Assembly (NCBI GenBank): GCA_011009095.1
Contig: VTPC01003819.1
Coordinates: 8,548 to 72,547 of the forward strand
DNA length: 64,000 nucleotides
DNA from: Ignelater luminosus
Taxonomy: Eukaryota; Arthropoda; Insecta; Coleoptera; Elateridae
Direction: 5' to 3'
Every line of letters starts with the position of its first letter. Positions within the stretch are counted from its first letter, which is position 1. Below, one piece after another: positions 31,312-44,800 of this stretch. A program made the translations under genes and the position numbers. The notes beneath the pieces are model-generated. The model had not been told where the DNA came from, did not search any database, and saw only the letters and a program-made list of their open reading frames with translations.

Positions 31312-34300
31312 TATAGTCATAATAACGATAATTACGTAATAGACCATACTTTATTATTTTTAACTAACAATTACAACGAAAGAAAAAAATCAAAAAAAAT
31401 AATTTCAACAACACGAAGATAAAATTCCTAGACCAATAATGGCTGAATTAATGTGATATGGTTTTCATAATTAAAAATTATAATTAATCAGTTTCAGTTC
31501 ATATTGGTACGCATATTAAGAGGCACAATTCTCAAACTTAATTCTATATTTGTATGACATAATGATGAACAATGATATATGCGTTAAGTGTTAGTAATAC
31601 TTTATTATTAAATTGTTAACATTAATTTGATTCTCTCGAGTTATTTTTCTTGCGGAACATATTTATATTTAATCTACAACTTCCTTGTTGTTGATTTCTG
31701 ACTTAATCCATTATTAAACTTCACGACTAGATAATCACAAAATTATAGTTTTCTTAAAAAATAAATTCAGAATCTATTTGGGAATTGAGCCAATAAGCCA
31801 ATTTATTTAGTGCATGTTTTGATGTTGAATAAGAGCACAATACATGACTTTTCAACAATTGTAGCTGTAATGAGCTTATAATGTTAATGAAAAATGAGCA
31901 CAGCTTAAGACTAACCTTGAAACAGAATGTTCTTTTTCTCAAACTTTGATTTTGCTTTCTAAGGAACTTACAGATAATTAACTAGCTGATACAAAATAAT
32001 TCTTTTCCTTTTTAATATGGCTTTTAAACTAAAACAAATTTAAATAAAAGCTTATACAGCAATAAGGTACTGCTAAATTATTGTAGCCAAATATGCAAAA
32101 TCACCATTTATAATAATTATACATTCTTTTTTGACATCTATAAAAATACACTCATTTGATTTATAACTACAGATGAACAAATTTCAACAGCATTTCGAAG
32201 CTACACACTAAAAACACTACAGCATTAATGTATAATAAGCGGAAGTGTAAATTCTACTCTTTTGCCGTTGAAACTTGTGCAGTTAATTATAACAAACATG
32301 GTAAATTTAATCGAAATGTGCTATATTTAGCAATTCACATGCAGTTAAGCACACATCTTTTATTAGTATCTTTTGTTTTTTAATAAACTAGGATTGTAAG
32401 TTAGTTCATTGTCTTACACATAAAATACTTGCATTATAAAACATTTTGCTGGTTTCTGATAGTTTTTATCTATCAGGCAGTACAAAAACTATGTTAATAC
32501 AAATATGCATCCATTATTATCAAATATGTTACATTAGGCAACTGTTCTGTAAAATTTCACCGCATTCATTTGATCCACATTTTGCAAAACAAAAAAGAAG
32601 ATTTTCATTTTTGCACTGAAGAGTACCCTGTTTGTTATGAATGTTAATAATTCAACCAAAACTATTGTAGGTGAAATTTTGTTCAAAAAGAATTTTTTGC
32701 GTAATGTGGATACAAGAAATGCAGCTATGGTTGTAACCAAAGGGCACATTGTTAATTCCTAACAAAGGATATACACATTAAACACTTAGTTGTACTAATA
32801 GGAGGAATTTATACCCTGCGTTTTTTTTATGTTCACAATTTCAACTATTTTTACACTTTAATGGATGGATTACACTTTTGAGCAATTTTTTAAAATTTTA
32901 TTTATAAGAATATTTAATAAAGTAAAAAAGAATGTTGTTAATAACAACAGTGACAATCACATAATGTAAGAATCCCGTGTTTTATTTGAATTCAATCATT
33001 CCCAAAATTCAATAGAGATGGATCAATTGGAGAAATAAATTGGTCAATCTGAATCATTACAAGAGCAATTTTTTTCACAAATGCACTTATGCTCAGTCTA
33101 TAATTGCATGAGCACCAAAGTTACTTAACACTTACTATACTTTATATGCTTGTTTTAAAATGAGCAAAAAAAATACAAAGATTTGTTCATTAGCATTATG
33201 GTCATTGAATAGTTGCCATATCATAAAGTAATTACGAACTGTAATCTAAAATGAACAGATTTTTAGGTTAGATTATTTAGTACACAATGAATACGAGTAA
33301 GAAATAAACCAGTTTTGCTAACTGCTGAAAATACTGTACTGAGTATTATTATCAATTGATTAGTTAGTTGTTTGCAACTTTGCTGCGTATCAGCCGTGTA
33401 TGTACCCATTACAATTTGTAGGTTATTTCATGGTGTAAATCTTATTACACCTTCTTTAAAGGAGGATTAAGACTGGACAATTCACAACTGCTCAGAAACA
33501 TTGAATGAAATGGAAACAATTCAAAATACACGAATGAACAGATTTTGGATAATTTGACTATTCTGAAATAACTAATGAACAAACATTAAGGTATTCAATT
33601 TTCTCCATTTCTTGTGTGGATTTTTTCTATCACTCTGATCGTATTAGTCATTTCACACTATTTCAAGGTATCTTTTTATTTTTATACTCTACCAGAAAAT
33701 ATTAACTTTCAGCTTGGCAAATTACAAATCTCGTGTAAGTTCAGTTTCTATCAGTTTGTTTTTATTACTAAATCACTGTTTAAATCATAATAGCAATTGT
33801 TGCCTGAATCTAATTCGTAAATTATTAAATTGGAATTTAGTCACACAACTGATTAAAACTTTATTTTTGTTAAGTGTTAACTTTTAGAAATTAGAAATAA
33901 ATTAATTATGATTCTACATGACACACTATCGGTTGGTTTGTATAAGTTAAAAGAAAATACAAACAGTTCTTTTGATCTGGTTTTGCCCATCTCTAGTTTA
34001 CAATTGAAAATTCAAATATTCTTATAAATAAGAATGCCCATAACAACAAAATTTTGTATTACACCACACATTTAATTATCAGAAAATATTAACATTATAT
34101 TTCTTTTATTCAAGAGTGATTTCTTAATACAGAAATATATAGAAACTTCTAAGAAGTTTAAGGTATTTGGCAGTATTGATAGTACACAAAGAAAATTTAC
34201 TTGAAATTGCAGTTAACACATAAATATTATGTTTGTGACTTCTAAGAAAACGCCATCTATTATTAAAAAATATAAATAGTTTTAATTAAGTTCCTAAAAG

Positions 34301-35719
34301 TCTTAACACAATTGCAAATTTGTAGTACAGTTTTTAAATAAGTTCATTAACTTAATACAAGAAGTTTAGTCTTTTTTTTTTCTAGCCTAATTCTTACTTT
34401 GCAAGTTTACTGTCCAAAATAAAGAAGATATTAGCAAACATTAAGTTATCTCAACAACTTTATTAATATACAATTGTTCTATTAACATTACAAAGATCCA
34501 AGTAAACTACAACATTTTCTCATCTATCAATCACCATCTTAAGATCTGAACTGGCTAATTTAAATATAGATACCAATTTAAGGGGTTATTGATCTAGTGA
34601 TGTTGATTTTGTATTTCTATTTTAATATTTCTACTACTTCATGCAAAATTTACCTGGCGCTCCATTATTTTTTGGTGGAGATGTGGATCTGTTAAAAACT
34701 ATATGAAGAATATGAAAATGAGTGATGGAAGAAATCACAAAATAGTTAGCATTACAATTAGATGCACCAGAATAAGTCCATTTGCGCCACTGAAACATAC
34801 TGTAGACTCCATTTAATTCAAACTCACACGGTTATAAACAGCATTAAAATTTGGCAAAGAATGCTTAATTCTTGATCTTAGGAAGTTTTTGTTGCAGCAA
34901 CACTTACATAATATATAACAATTCAAAGAATTACCAGCAATTTTTCTGGCACTTGTGATATTATACACGATTAATTTCATAACTCTACAGACTCTTTTAG
35001 TCATGAAACTTAAGAATTAATAAATTAAGGAATTTCTAACAAAACAAATCGATTGAAAATTTAAATAATCTTCACAGTCCAATTATATAAAAATAATATC
35101 CTTATTGATAGACAATTCAATTTTAAGAAATTCACTCTTAAATAAATCATTTTGTATGTAGAAATACATATATAATAAATAATAAATTAGCAAATAAAGA
35201 AATTTGAACGATAAGTCATTTTTGATTAAAGAAAATATATTCCAACAATAAATTAAAAAAACGGTTCAAGCAAATAAAATAATTTACAATATAACATACA
35301 ATTAACCTTCCGACATATTCTTTTTAAGAATACGTTAAATGCAAAGTTAGGTACATATATACATCTAGTAACTGTTACACATATTTGACGGCACTTTTAC
35401 ATGTGTATAGATTGCACAGTTTCAAACACCTAAACACATCCCACAAAGTGACTTAACCTTGCTATTTTTCGAAATATTCAACATCAATTAATTATATTAT
35501 AGCACTAAAAAAAAGGATAGGCTGCTCTGTGTTTATCCAAATAAACAAAAATTAACGTTACTAAACTGTAATGGTCCCATCCTCCCTTTCCTAATTAAAC
35601 TAAACAAATCTTAAATAATTGACTAAAATTTGATCTATCAGAGGAACAAAAATTACAAAATGTAACAGGAAAAACAAACCGTGCTAACGAAATATTATGT
35701 ACTTAGAATCGTGCGTAAG
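31312..35719 (-). other. AT-rich non-repetitive stretch, possible long RFX 3' UTR
   Basis: About 4.4 kb with no long open frames and no inverted-repeat elements that I could see. This is unlike the repeat-rich flanks on both sides. It lies directly downstream of the proposed RFX stop codon on the - strand, so part of it could be 3' UTR. Several possible AATAAA signals exist on the - strand and none can be singled out. Confidence 0.35.
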
Positions 35720-35863
35720 CTAGCTGATTTTCATTCGTTTAGATGTATGGTCTGTAGGACTAATGCAACCCAATTTCGAACTATTCGGTAAACTCGAGTT
35801 TCCATTACATACTCCCATGTCATTTCCATAAATACTTACATTATTGTGTAATGAATCTTGTTT
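35720..35863 (-). CDS. Rfx: Proposed terminal RFX exon
   Basis: After a good acceptor (ttatatttccag), the - strand is open in phase 0, the phase required by the exon ending at 43261. It reads [20 protein letters not shown], a Ser/Asn-rich middle, and then [12 protein letters not shown] and a TAG at 35722-35720. A polar tail ending in a KR-containing basic cluster resembles the divergent C-termini of RFX1-3. The 7.4 kb distance and short length leave doubt. Another exon could lie in between, or the match could be chance. Confidence 0.5.
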   Translation of the reverse strand, partial: KQDSLHNNVSIYGNDMGVCNGNSSLPNSSKLGCISPTDHTSKRMKIS

Positions 35864-38800
35864 CTGGAAATATAATCACTCGTTTAATATTAATAACTAA
35901 AGTCCTTTGAGTGTATTGGGCTGTCAAATAAAAAAGGGCCACTTTCTTTTTAGGATCTAAAACATTTAGAAAACGTTGTGTAAATACCATATAATCAGTT
36001 CAATTCATTAGTTTTTCTTTGTTTTGTATAAGAGATGATCCCAAACCCAGAAATTCAAATAACTATGAAACTTGAGAAATACATATGGGATACATACAAG
36101 GGATCATCCCTTGTTAGTTAAGTTGTTTAAAAGAAAGTTACTGCAATAAAAAGTGGGCAAAAGTTACGAAGTGCAAGATCATGTGTGAGGAACTGTACAA
36201 GGTGTTCCAGCATGGCTAAAGGAGAGCATCATTATTTGTAGAAATATCAAAAATGTTACAAGCAAGTCATACAAAATTATTTTCAATAGGTTTGTTCATT
36301 CATAAAGTATGTATTTAATTCAGACGTACAAATCATGGGAAAATTTCTAGAAACATAACCTAAGACAAACAACAAGACAAGAAGAAATGAACAAATTTTT
36401 CTTTTTAATGTTAACGGCTTACATATTTTAATAATTTCTTACTTTAAACACACCTTGGATCGATTAATCTTTGCTTCAATGTAATATATTTACCTTAACA
36501 AAAGCATTTGCTATTTGTTGTTATATTTCAAAATTAACCATAGCTGTCTATAATTTTTTACTTGAAACATTGTTTTTATTCAATAGCTTCCTGAAATAAA
36601 AGAATAACTATGTAAAACCTTAACCATTGGAAAGCATTTTCAACAGACTATTGAATAGAGAGATACAGGGGTCCAGATTTAATTTAAAATTCCTCGTTTT
36701 TAATTAAACTTTCAAATTCTGTATCCTGAAAATGGTACATTTTAAGGGAAAAGATTATGCAGCAACATAGGCTTAATTCCTATCAAGGGATGCAATGTAA
36801 ATAATTGCATACTGTTTTTGAGACAATATATGACTTTACTATAGGCTGTGAAATTTTAGTGATTTTGAAAAATTCAATTTTACCAGAAAACGATGCATTC
36901 CACAGAAAGAATGCAATCGCGACTTTTCTTGCTAAATCCATTGTTAATTTTAAAAATACAAAATTTTCAATGGCAAAACAATTTTCTTTGGGGTAGTTAA
37001 CTAGTCCCCTCCTCATTTCTCTGCCACTGATAAGGATATTAAACACAAAACCAGGTAAAATCATAGATACCCTAGAGTAACACACATGTAGAAGATTCCA
37101 ATTTGATATCTCACCTTGCTCTTGAAATATTGAAAAAACAAGAGAGTTTAAATTCAACTTTGACACCCTGTATCTATTAAAAGGTAAACTTTAGGATATA
37201 GGTAAGTTGCATTAAATCATCTTACTTTGATCCCAGGAATCTGTGGCAGCATTATATTCATGGTTTTTTGGGACGTCCTGCATATTCTCTATTTTCATTT
37301 CAAAATATTTTTTTGAGACATTTTGAGATATAATTTTGGATCAAGTAGACTGACTAAATCTTTTTTTGACAAAAAGGTTGCAACTGTTATTCTTTTCCTA
37401 TGACATACTGCAAGTGAAGAAGTGACATTTAACATTTTGATGTTAAATGTACTGGGGCTAACACAACAACTACAATAGGGTGCATCCACAGTTTTATTGC
37501 ATGAGGGTTGGTCAAGGAGACTCACCCAATTTAGCAGTGTGAACATTAATTTTTCAGTTTAAACTGGTTTTGCATGTATGGTTAGGCTTTTTAAACAATT
37601 CTAGATTAGATTGCATGACAAAATACCTACAAACGCAATGTTGTCAGTTTTATATAAAATGTTTAGTAATTTTTATGTCTTCAGTTTAGTCCTATTTTTC
37701 ATAGTTAATATACCTCTAATAAAAGAAATCTATTTGCAAGAAGACATCCTAACTGTTTAAATATTCCTATTTCAAGTAGGCAATAGATTTGGCCATGATG
37801 TGCTATTCTGTGCAGTGAGTTCTGAGGTTGTGCAAGCTGTACAACAAAATAACAATTAAAATACCTATTATGTACAACCTAACAAAAAAAATTGATGGCC
37901 AACCCTCATGCAACAAAACTGTGAAGTCATATTACTTTTTTTTATATTATTAATTTTCTTTACTCTGAAGGTGAAGACTAATGATTGAATTTGCATTACA
38001 TAAGTATTCTGATGTATTGCACAATAAATTTTATACTTCTATACCATACTTTAGACATTACAATGCAAACTCCTAAGTTGTCCTCGATAAAATGCATGAA
38101 AATAAAATCAAAACAAATATCTTGATAGTCGCACTAAAATTGTTACATAAAAGTTTAATATTTGTACTGTTAAAATGTACTACAACTGATTTGTTAGGTA
38201 TTTTGTAAGTATTTTTGCAAAGAATTTATTATTTCTTTCAGATTTCAGAATTAGATTTTAAGGAATGTAAAAGTCAGTTAAGGATCGAAACTTAATATCC
38301 TAAAAGATGTCAAGTTAGTTCATATGGAGATTTAAAGGTTATTATAATATGAACTAAGATAAATTATATAAAATTAATTATACAGGGTGTTACAAATTCG
38401 AGTAGTGTATGGGGATCTCAAAAACCGTAAAAGATACAAATTTGTTTAAATTACTGCAAAGTTGCACAATTATGTGCCTAACAATATGCCGTTTAAAAAG
38501 TTTAAAAATTCTGAATACTTCCGGAGATATCCGAAAAAAACCGAAATAATAATTTTTCGTTTTTAATTTATTACGCCATTGTTTTCAGATTTATTTAAAA
38601 ACTAATAACACATTATTAGAGCACTTTTTTATGTTCTTTAAAACTGCGTAATCATTTTTTTTTAGATACGACGTTTCGCATTTCAGGTATCATCATCAGG
38701 TCAATTTTTTTCAATAGGGACCGTAATTTTTTTAAATGTTTTTGATGAAAACTGGTTTTCAAATGTATAATCCCATATTATTCTTTAAAAAAATTGCGTT

Positions 38801-41800
38801 TTGTAGTCAAGAAAATGATGCTTTTTTATTGTCCAATTTTTTGCTAGTACTGTCCTGGATATTTTAATCAGGATTCATAATGCTAAGGCAAATTAACATA
38901 ACTGTACAACTTGGTTTGAACGTCGTATTTAAAAAATGATTACGCAGTTTTAAAGAACATAAAAAAGTGCTCTAATAATGTGTTATTAGTTTTGTATTGT
39001 AAACTTTTTAAATGGCATATTATTAGGTACATAAATGTGTAACTTTGCAATAATTTAAACAAATTCGTATCTCTTACGGTTTTTGAGATCCCCATACAAC
39101 TACTCGAATTTGTAACACCCTGTATAAAAAAAATGTGATGATATAAAATCATGCAACAACGCTGTGTGCTCAAAATTGTAATAGTTTTGTGTTTTAAAAC
39201 TATATCCAATCTATTAGATGCGGCTACAGCCGTCCGATAATGCAAGCAGACTAACACAGGGCTTCATGATGTCATTCTTAACGCCATGTTTATCTAAATT
39301 GCAGCAACTCTGATTTATTTAGACCAGAAGAAGTTATCCAAAAAATCTAATATTTTGGATTTTGACTATTTATAAGAACCATTTGACACGATAATATTTT
39401 TTTGTACAATATTTCAATGTAAATTTAATATAAGAAAATTTTAAAGCATGTCATACAGATTTGTAAAAATTGATTTAAATTTTGAAGTGAAAATTGAGAA
39501 TATTTATATAGAAATTTTTCTATTTATTTATTAAAGATGCGTCAATATCTGCGCAGAATGCGAATTTCTGCAAACCACGCTCAAGACGCTAACCTAACCT
39601 TTACTTTGCCTCATATGTGTTCACTGTTTACCTTTACTCATTGTTGGTGGATGATTAGCGGTTTGCGTGCTCGTTTGTATTCATTTTTAAGATCTCAGGA
39701 GTTCGAATAACCCAAATAACAACTTACTAAGTTTTTACGTTAGAATTGCAAACCACTGTAAACACACTGTACTTGCAATTTACAATCGTATTCTACATCA
39801 AAAAACAAGACAAACGTGTACTTTTAGTTTTTTGATATCACCTTGGGAACATGGTCAAAATGGCTGCCGAAGTCTGAAAAAAGTAACGAAACGGAGTTCA
39901 TTGTGGTTATGTTTTGCATTCCGAGATGTTTTTATTTGAAAAATATTACCATGTCAAACGGCCCTAACATACTTCCAGATTCTCGAATAAAACAATTACT
40001 AAACAACCCTATTATCTGAACTAATGAAATTAATGTTTTTTTTAATCTTCATTTGTTTACAAGAGAGTAAGCACAGATCATTTTAAAGTGAGCACATTGT
40101 ATGCAGGGTGTCTGAAAAATAATGGGACCATGTTTAAGCGCTGAATCTTGGGGTCAAGATTAGGTCGATTGAACTCAACTTGCAACAAGCAAAATTGCTT
40201 CCATAAGAAGTTATAGGTCTTTAAAGTTGAAATTTCCATTTTTATTTTTTACTGTAATCCAAAAACTACTGATGTGATTTTGTTCAAATTTGGTATACTT
40301 AGGTTTCAACTATCGACAAACAAGATAGCAATGTTGACTTTTATGATGATAGTAGAGGGCACTAGCTACGCTACTTCCACAAGCAGTTTTTGCTCATGAA
40401 ATCGAATACTCCAAAAAGGTAAGCATAGTCTAAGTTGCTAAAATGCACCGATCTTGAGAAAAACACATTCAGTCTTAAATAAGTCTTAAAGGGTGTCCAA
40501 AAAGTAACTTAACAATGGGACAATGTTTAAGGGGGGTTGCTGAGGTAAGAATAGGTCGATTGAGCTTAACTTGCAATAAGCAGAATAAGTCTCCTTAGGA
40601 AGTTAGACAGCTTTAAAGTGAAGATTATAACTGAAAAACTATTGAGGCCTAATTTCATTTATTGCAAGTTGGGTTCAATCAGCTTATTTTGACACCAGGA
40701 ATCCATCCTTAAATGTTGTTCATTACTTTCTGGATACCTTGTATAGTTTCAAGATTATTTTAGACTGCAGAATTAATTTATTCCATATGACATAGCACTG
40801 TTTTCAATTTTTCTACAAATAATTTCGCTATCCTTCATCCACAGGTAGTCGGAACACATTGTATAATGTCAATATTACAGTTTTGGATAAACCTTGTTTT
40901 AATTAGTCAATTACAGATATATCGTATTTTATTTTTACTGAATGTTTCAAGCAATGAGCTTTTCTAATAATTAATCCTTTCACTGTAGGATTTCATATTG
41001 GAATGAATAGCATTTGAACTCCAAAAATTGCATTTCCTGTCAAACTGGTTAAGTGAGAGTTACTAGGTTTTGATGGAGGATGGCAGATATGTCATATAGA
41101 GTGTCTTATGTAAAAGTACACAGGAATCTTCCTTTATAAATCAGAGACATAATCTGCTATCAAAATTTTCTTTTAACATAGTCTGTAAAAATTCAAAGAT
41201 CATGAAACCTTCTAGATTTCACACCTTGTATCTTCCAAACAAATCAACCGAATTTGAAAATTCAAATGAGGCAATATGGAGAATTGAAAGGTCTTTTTAA
41301 TGTTATGCCACTTGAACCCCCTTCCCTTTAGAAATTTGTAAGGGGTTGACGCCGCCCTAGGGGGTTGAAGTTTCGAGTTCAAATTGTACATCAAAGAAAT
41401 GTCCCCCTCCCAATACAAATCGGCGTGTTTTTGCGTTTTAACAAAAAATTATTTTCGTGGGAATTATTTGGTTGGTTTCGTTTTTGTTGAGTCACCCTGT
41501 ATAGGCCTTATGTTAAAACCTTTTTGATACACCCTGTATATGCAAGAACCAAATAATTATACAGACTGTCGCATTTGCTGTAAAAAACAGTTTTGTTGTA
41601 CTTGTAACTTCGCAATGTATTTTACATGTAATTACATTGGGATTTTAATTTTCCACGTATTGACAACCCCCTCCCCCTTGAAAAAAGTCTGAGACCACCT
41701 CTGGTAACTATCATGATAANNNNNNNNNNATAAAGATCGGATTATATGCAAAATGCACCTCCTTATCTTTTAGTATATCTCTTCAAAATGTTGGAATTAC

Positions 41801-44800
41801 TCGTTTTATTGTTTTCTAGGACTTTTTGAGACACAAGAAGTAAAATTGGTGCATTTTGTATATAATCCGATCTTTAATGATAAGGAATGTTAGAAAAGAA
41901 TAATAATGATAAATGTGCAGGATGTACAAAAGGCAAAATTTTTCAATCCTGACAATGATACTTACAATCATCTGGGAATGCAAAGCATAACCACAACAAA
42001 CTCCATTTAGTTACTTTTTTTCAAACTTCGGCGACCATTTTGACCAAATTCCCAAGGTGATATCAAAAAAGTAAAAGTATACATTTGTCTTATTTTTTGA
42101 TAAAAACTTTAGAATTCCAATTTTCGGCGGCCATTTTGACCAAAAACGAAGACACCACATGGTCTTTAGTTTTTGATGTAGAATCTAAATTTGAAGTCAA
42201 AATTTCAAAATCTGAGAAAATATGCGAACAGACATACAGACAGACAGACAGACTTTGCAAATTCAGTAATGGCTCCTTTGGAGTTCGTTGAAAATGATAC
42301 GCACAGTAAAAGAGTTAACTAAAATCAGGTTCATCTTAATATTACTCTTTCTACTACTCTGGTAAGTAGACTATTACTGCCTTCATATGAAGGCAAGTAA
42401 GTGGCAAGGGAGGAGGTAAGTAACTTTGTACGTTACTTCCATGGCAAGAACCAATGGTATCTAATATTTAAAAAACAAATTATATTATGATAAGAAAGTA
42501 TGATAAAAGGTTATAATAAAACTTTTTTTCATCAACCTTATTAGAAAGTAGGTTTTTCGACTCTCATTTTGTGGCCAAAAGTTGACGATTGTTTTTCCTT
42601 CCTATTGTTCAATTTTTATTTTGCTTTGTTTTGGATACCAAACCTGTCTTACAATTATGTGCAAAAAATAGATTCTTAATGTAGAATAACATTTATTTAG
42701 ATTTTTGATAAATTTTTTAAGGTCAACGAAAAAATCATACATGAAACTCTGGAAGAAAGTGTCTTTTTTCCTTTGTGACTACACGCAAGAAAAAAGTATC
42801 ACTTTCTTCTCTTGTAACACAAACAACTATTATTAAATTGAATTTGGCAGTAGAAACAATAATGTACACTACATGGAAGGCAAGTGATTTGCCCTATTTC
42901 ATTATAGACTGAGCATAGTTCACTTTTACTGAAGAGGAGCTCATTGCTTGAAACTACATTTCATTCAAAACAAATAAAATACGTAAATATTATAAAAGTA
43001 AATATATAACTAAAGAGAATACTACTTCCTGTGCAAATGCTAGTTTCCAGAAGTTGTAGCAATAAAAGAGACTCTTGAATTCTTTGAACAAAAATAATAT
43101 TTTATTACATCAATCAAAAAGCATCTGAGGTTTTAACTTACACCTAGCATAATTTCTTTTAAGTTTTTTTTGTGTTTCTTATTAAACAAAATTTTGTAGA
43201 AGAGGCCATTTTATTTGACAACCCAATAAAACTAAAACAACAAATTCATCAAATACTTACAATGCCTTCTATCATTACAGCAATTGGAACAACACCAGTA
43301 ACTTCAGCAACTTGATGTTCAATTAAGTAAAACATATATTCATCATATAACAATCTTATAAGGTGAAATGAACCAAAACTAGCTGCAGAACGCAGAGTCA
43401 GATCACGAATTACCATCGAACTGAAAAAAAAAATAAAACTCAACAAGTTTCTCTAATAACTTGTATCCAGGAGTAGGCTACACTGTCAGTAAAAAGCTCC
43501 TGAAAGGTCAACAATGGGCGTGTTCAGAGCACTAAACTGTTTAAACAGTTTATAAATTTGAAAGTACTGAAAGGATTCGTTTATTTCTAACAGTTGGTCA
43601 ACATATTCAACATAAAATTTTTATGTTTACTGAACTAAACTGTGCGACATAAGCGCCATCTAACAAAGAACACCATCAAGAGCACACATATTTTCAACCA
43701 TATTTCCATGTTCTAACCTCAATCTAGTTATTTTGAATTGGTTGTATTTATGTATTTAACCCTTATACAAAATAAGCAAGATGCGTAATGATAATATAAT
43801 CCCAGCAGCAAAAAAGGTTTTGCTATTAAATGATTTCATAATATACCTTATCTCATTTCTATAATTCCAATCCATTTCAAATGTCTAGGGTTTTAGTTGC
43901 ATTCACTGTTATACCCCAAACTTATTTATGTTGGTGTCACTATTTCTAGTTGCACATTTCTCACCAGAAAATCTTCTGTCAAATGAATGTCATATATCAA
44001 AATGGGGTTAAAATCCAGTAAATTCATTTTTACATGCAAATCATTTTGATTACAATTAATATTGAAGTAATAAACACAAAAAATAAATTTTTATTCCAAA
44101 TAATAAACAAACAACAAAAGGTAACTCTACAAAATGCAAACATTTACCTTTTCAAATGACAATCTAACCTCTGATTTTAAATAAAAACATGAATAACAAT
44201 ACTGTCAACATTTCTCTATGAAAAATTCTAGTGTTTAGATGGGTTTGTTACCAACACAACAAAGATTTAACAGGAATTATAGAAATGAGATAAACTGTAG
44301 TTAAAAATCGATTGGTTTCACGAAATGATAATAATTGTAAGTTCTTCTGATTTGTAATTTCTTGGTCTCAAATTATCCTAATTTTAGCTGAAAGTATAAT
44401 ACAAATAACAGAATGTTTACAATAAAATTATTCATTATTATTTGCAGAGAAGTTACAACAGACATGCACTTTAAAAATCCACGATTTAATATAACCTCTA
44501 ACATACTGTTGAGACAGTGGCGTTCAGTATGTAGCATAGTGTTGACTGCAAACATAAACAAAACATTGTTTACCTTTTAGCTAAACAGTTTGATGTTCTG
44601 AACACATCCAATGATACCTCAGTTACCATAAAAGCTTGCAAAGAAAAATACCAATAGTTTTACAAAGCACTTCACTACCAGCAGTGCTGTTGCTTCTGGA
44701 TACAAGCATTAAACTGCAAATACAATAACATAATCTTTATATTAACAATAACACAATTTTTGCATCAAGTTTTAATTTTAAAGCAAAATCAACTTTCATA

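Larger units (their letters stand above)
39796..42101. mobile_element. 2.3 kb element bounded by ~130 bp inverted arms, with nested insertions
   Basis: ATCAAAAAACAAGACAAACG (about 39797) leads into TGATATCACCTTGGGAACAT and on to a segment near 39926. The whole block is mirrored at 41970-42101 (ATGTTTTGCATTCCGAG at the left against TGGGAATGCAAAGCATAACC at the right). A related half-arm recurs at 20100-20180. Inside lie a smaller inverted structure near 40103-40742 (CAGGGTGTCTGAAAAATAAT), single ends ACACCCTGTATA near 41490 and 41530, and the hairpin at 41730-41880. No coding sequence was recognised. Confidence 0.6.

Noticed and set aside
36783..37166. 127-codon - strand frame as a gene
   Set aside because: It is hydrophobic and AT-driven, overlaps an open frame on the other strand, and appears to lie within a MITE-like pair of CAGGG/CCCTG ends.
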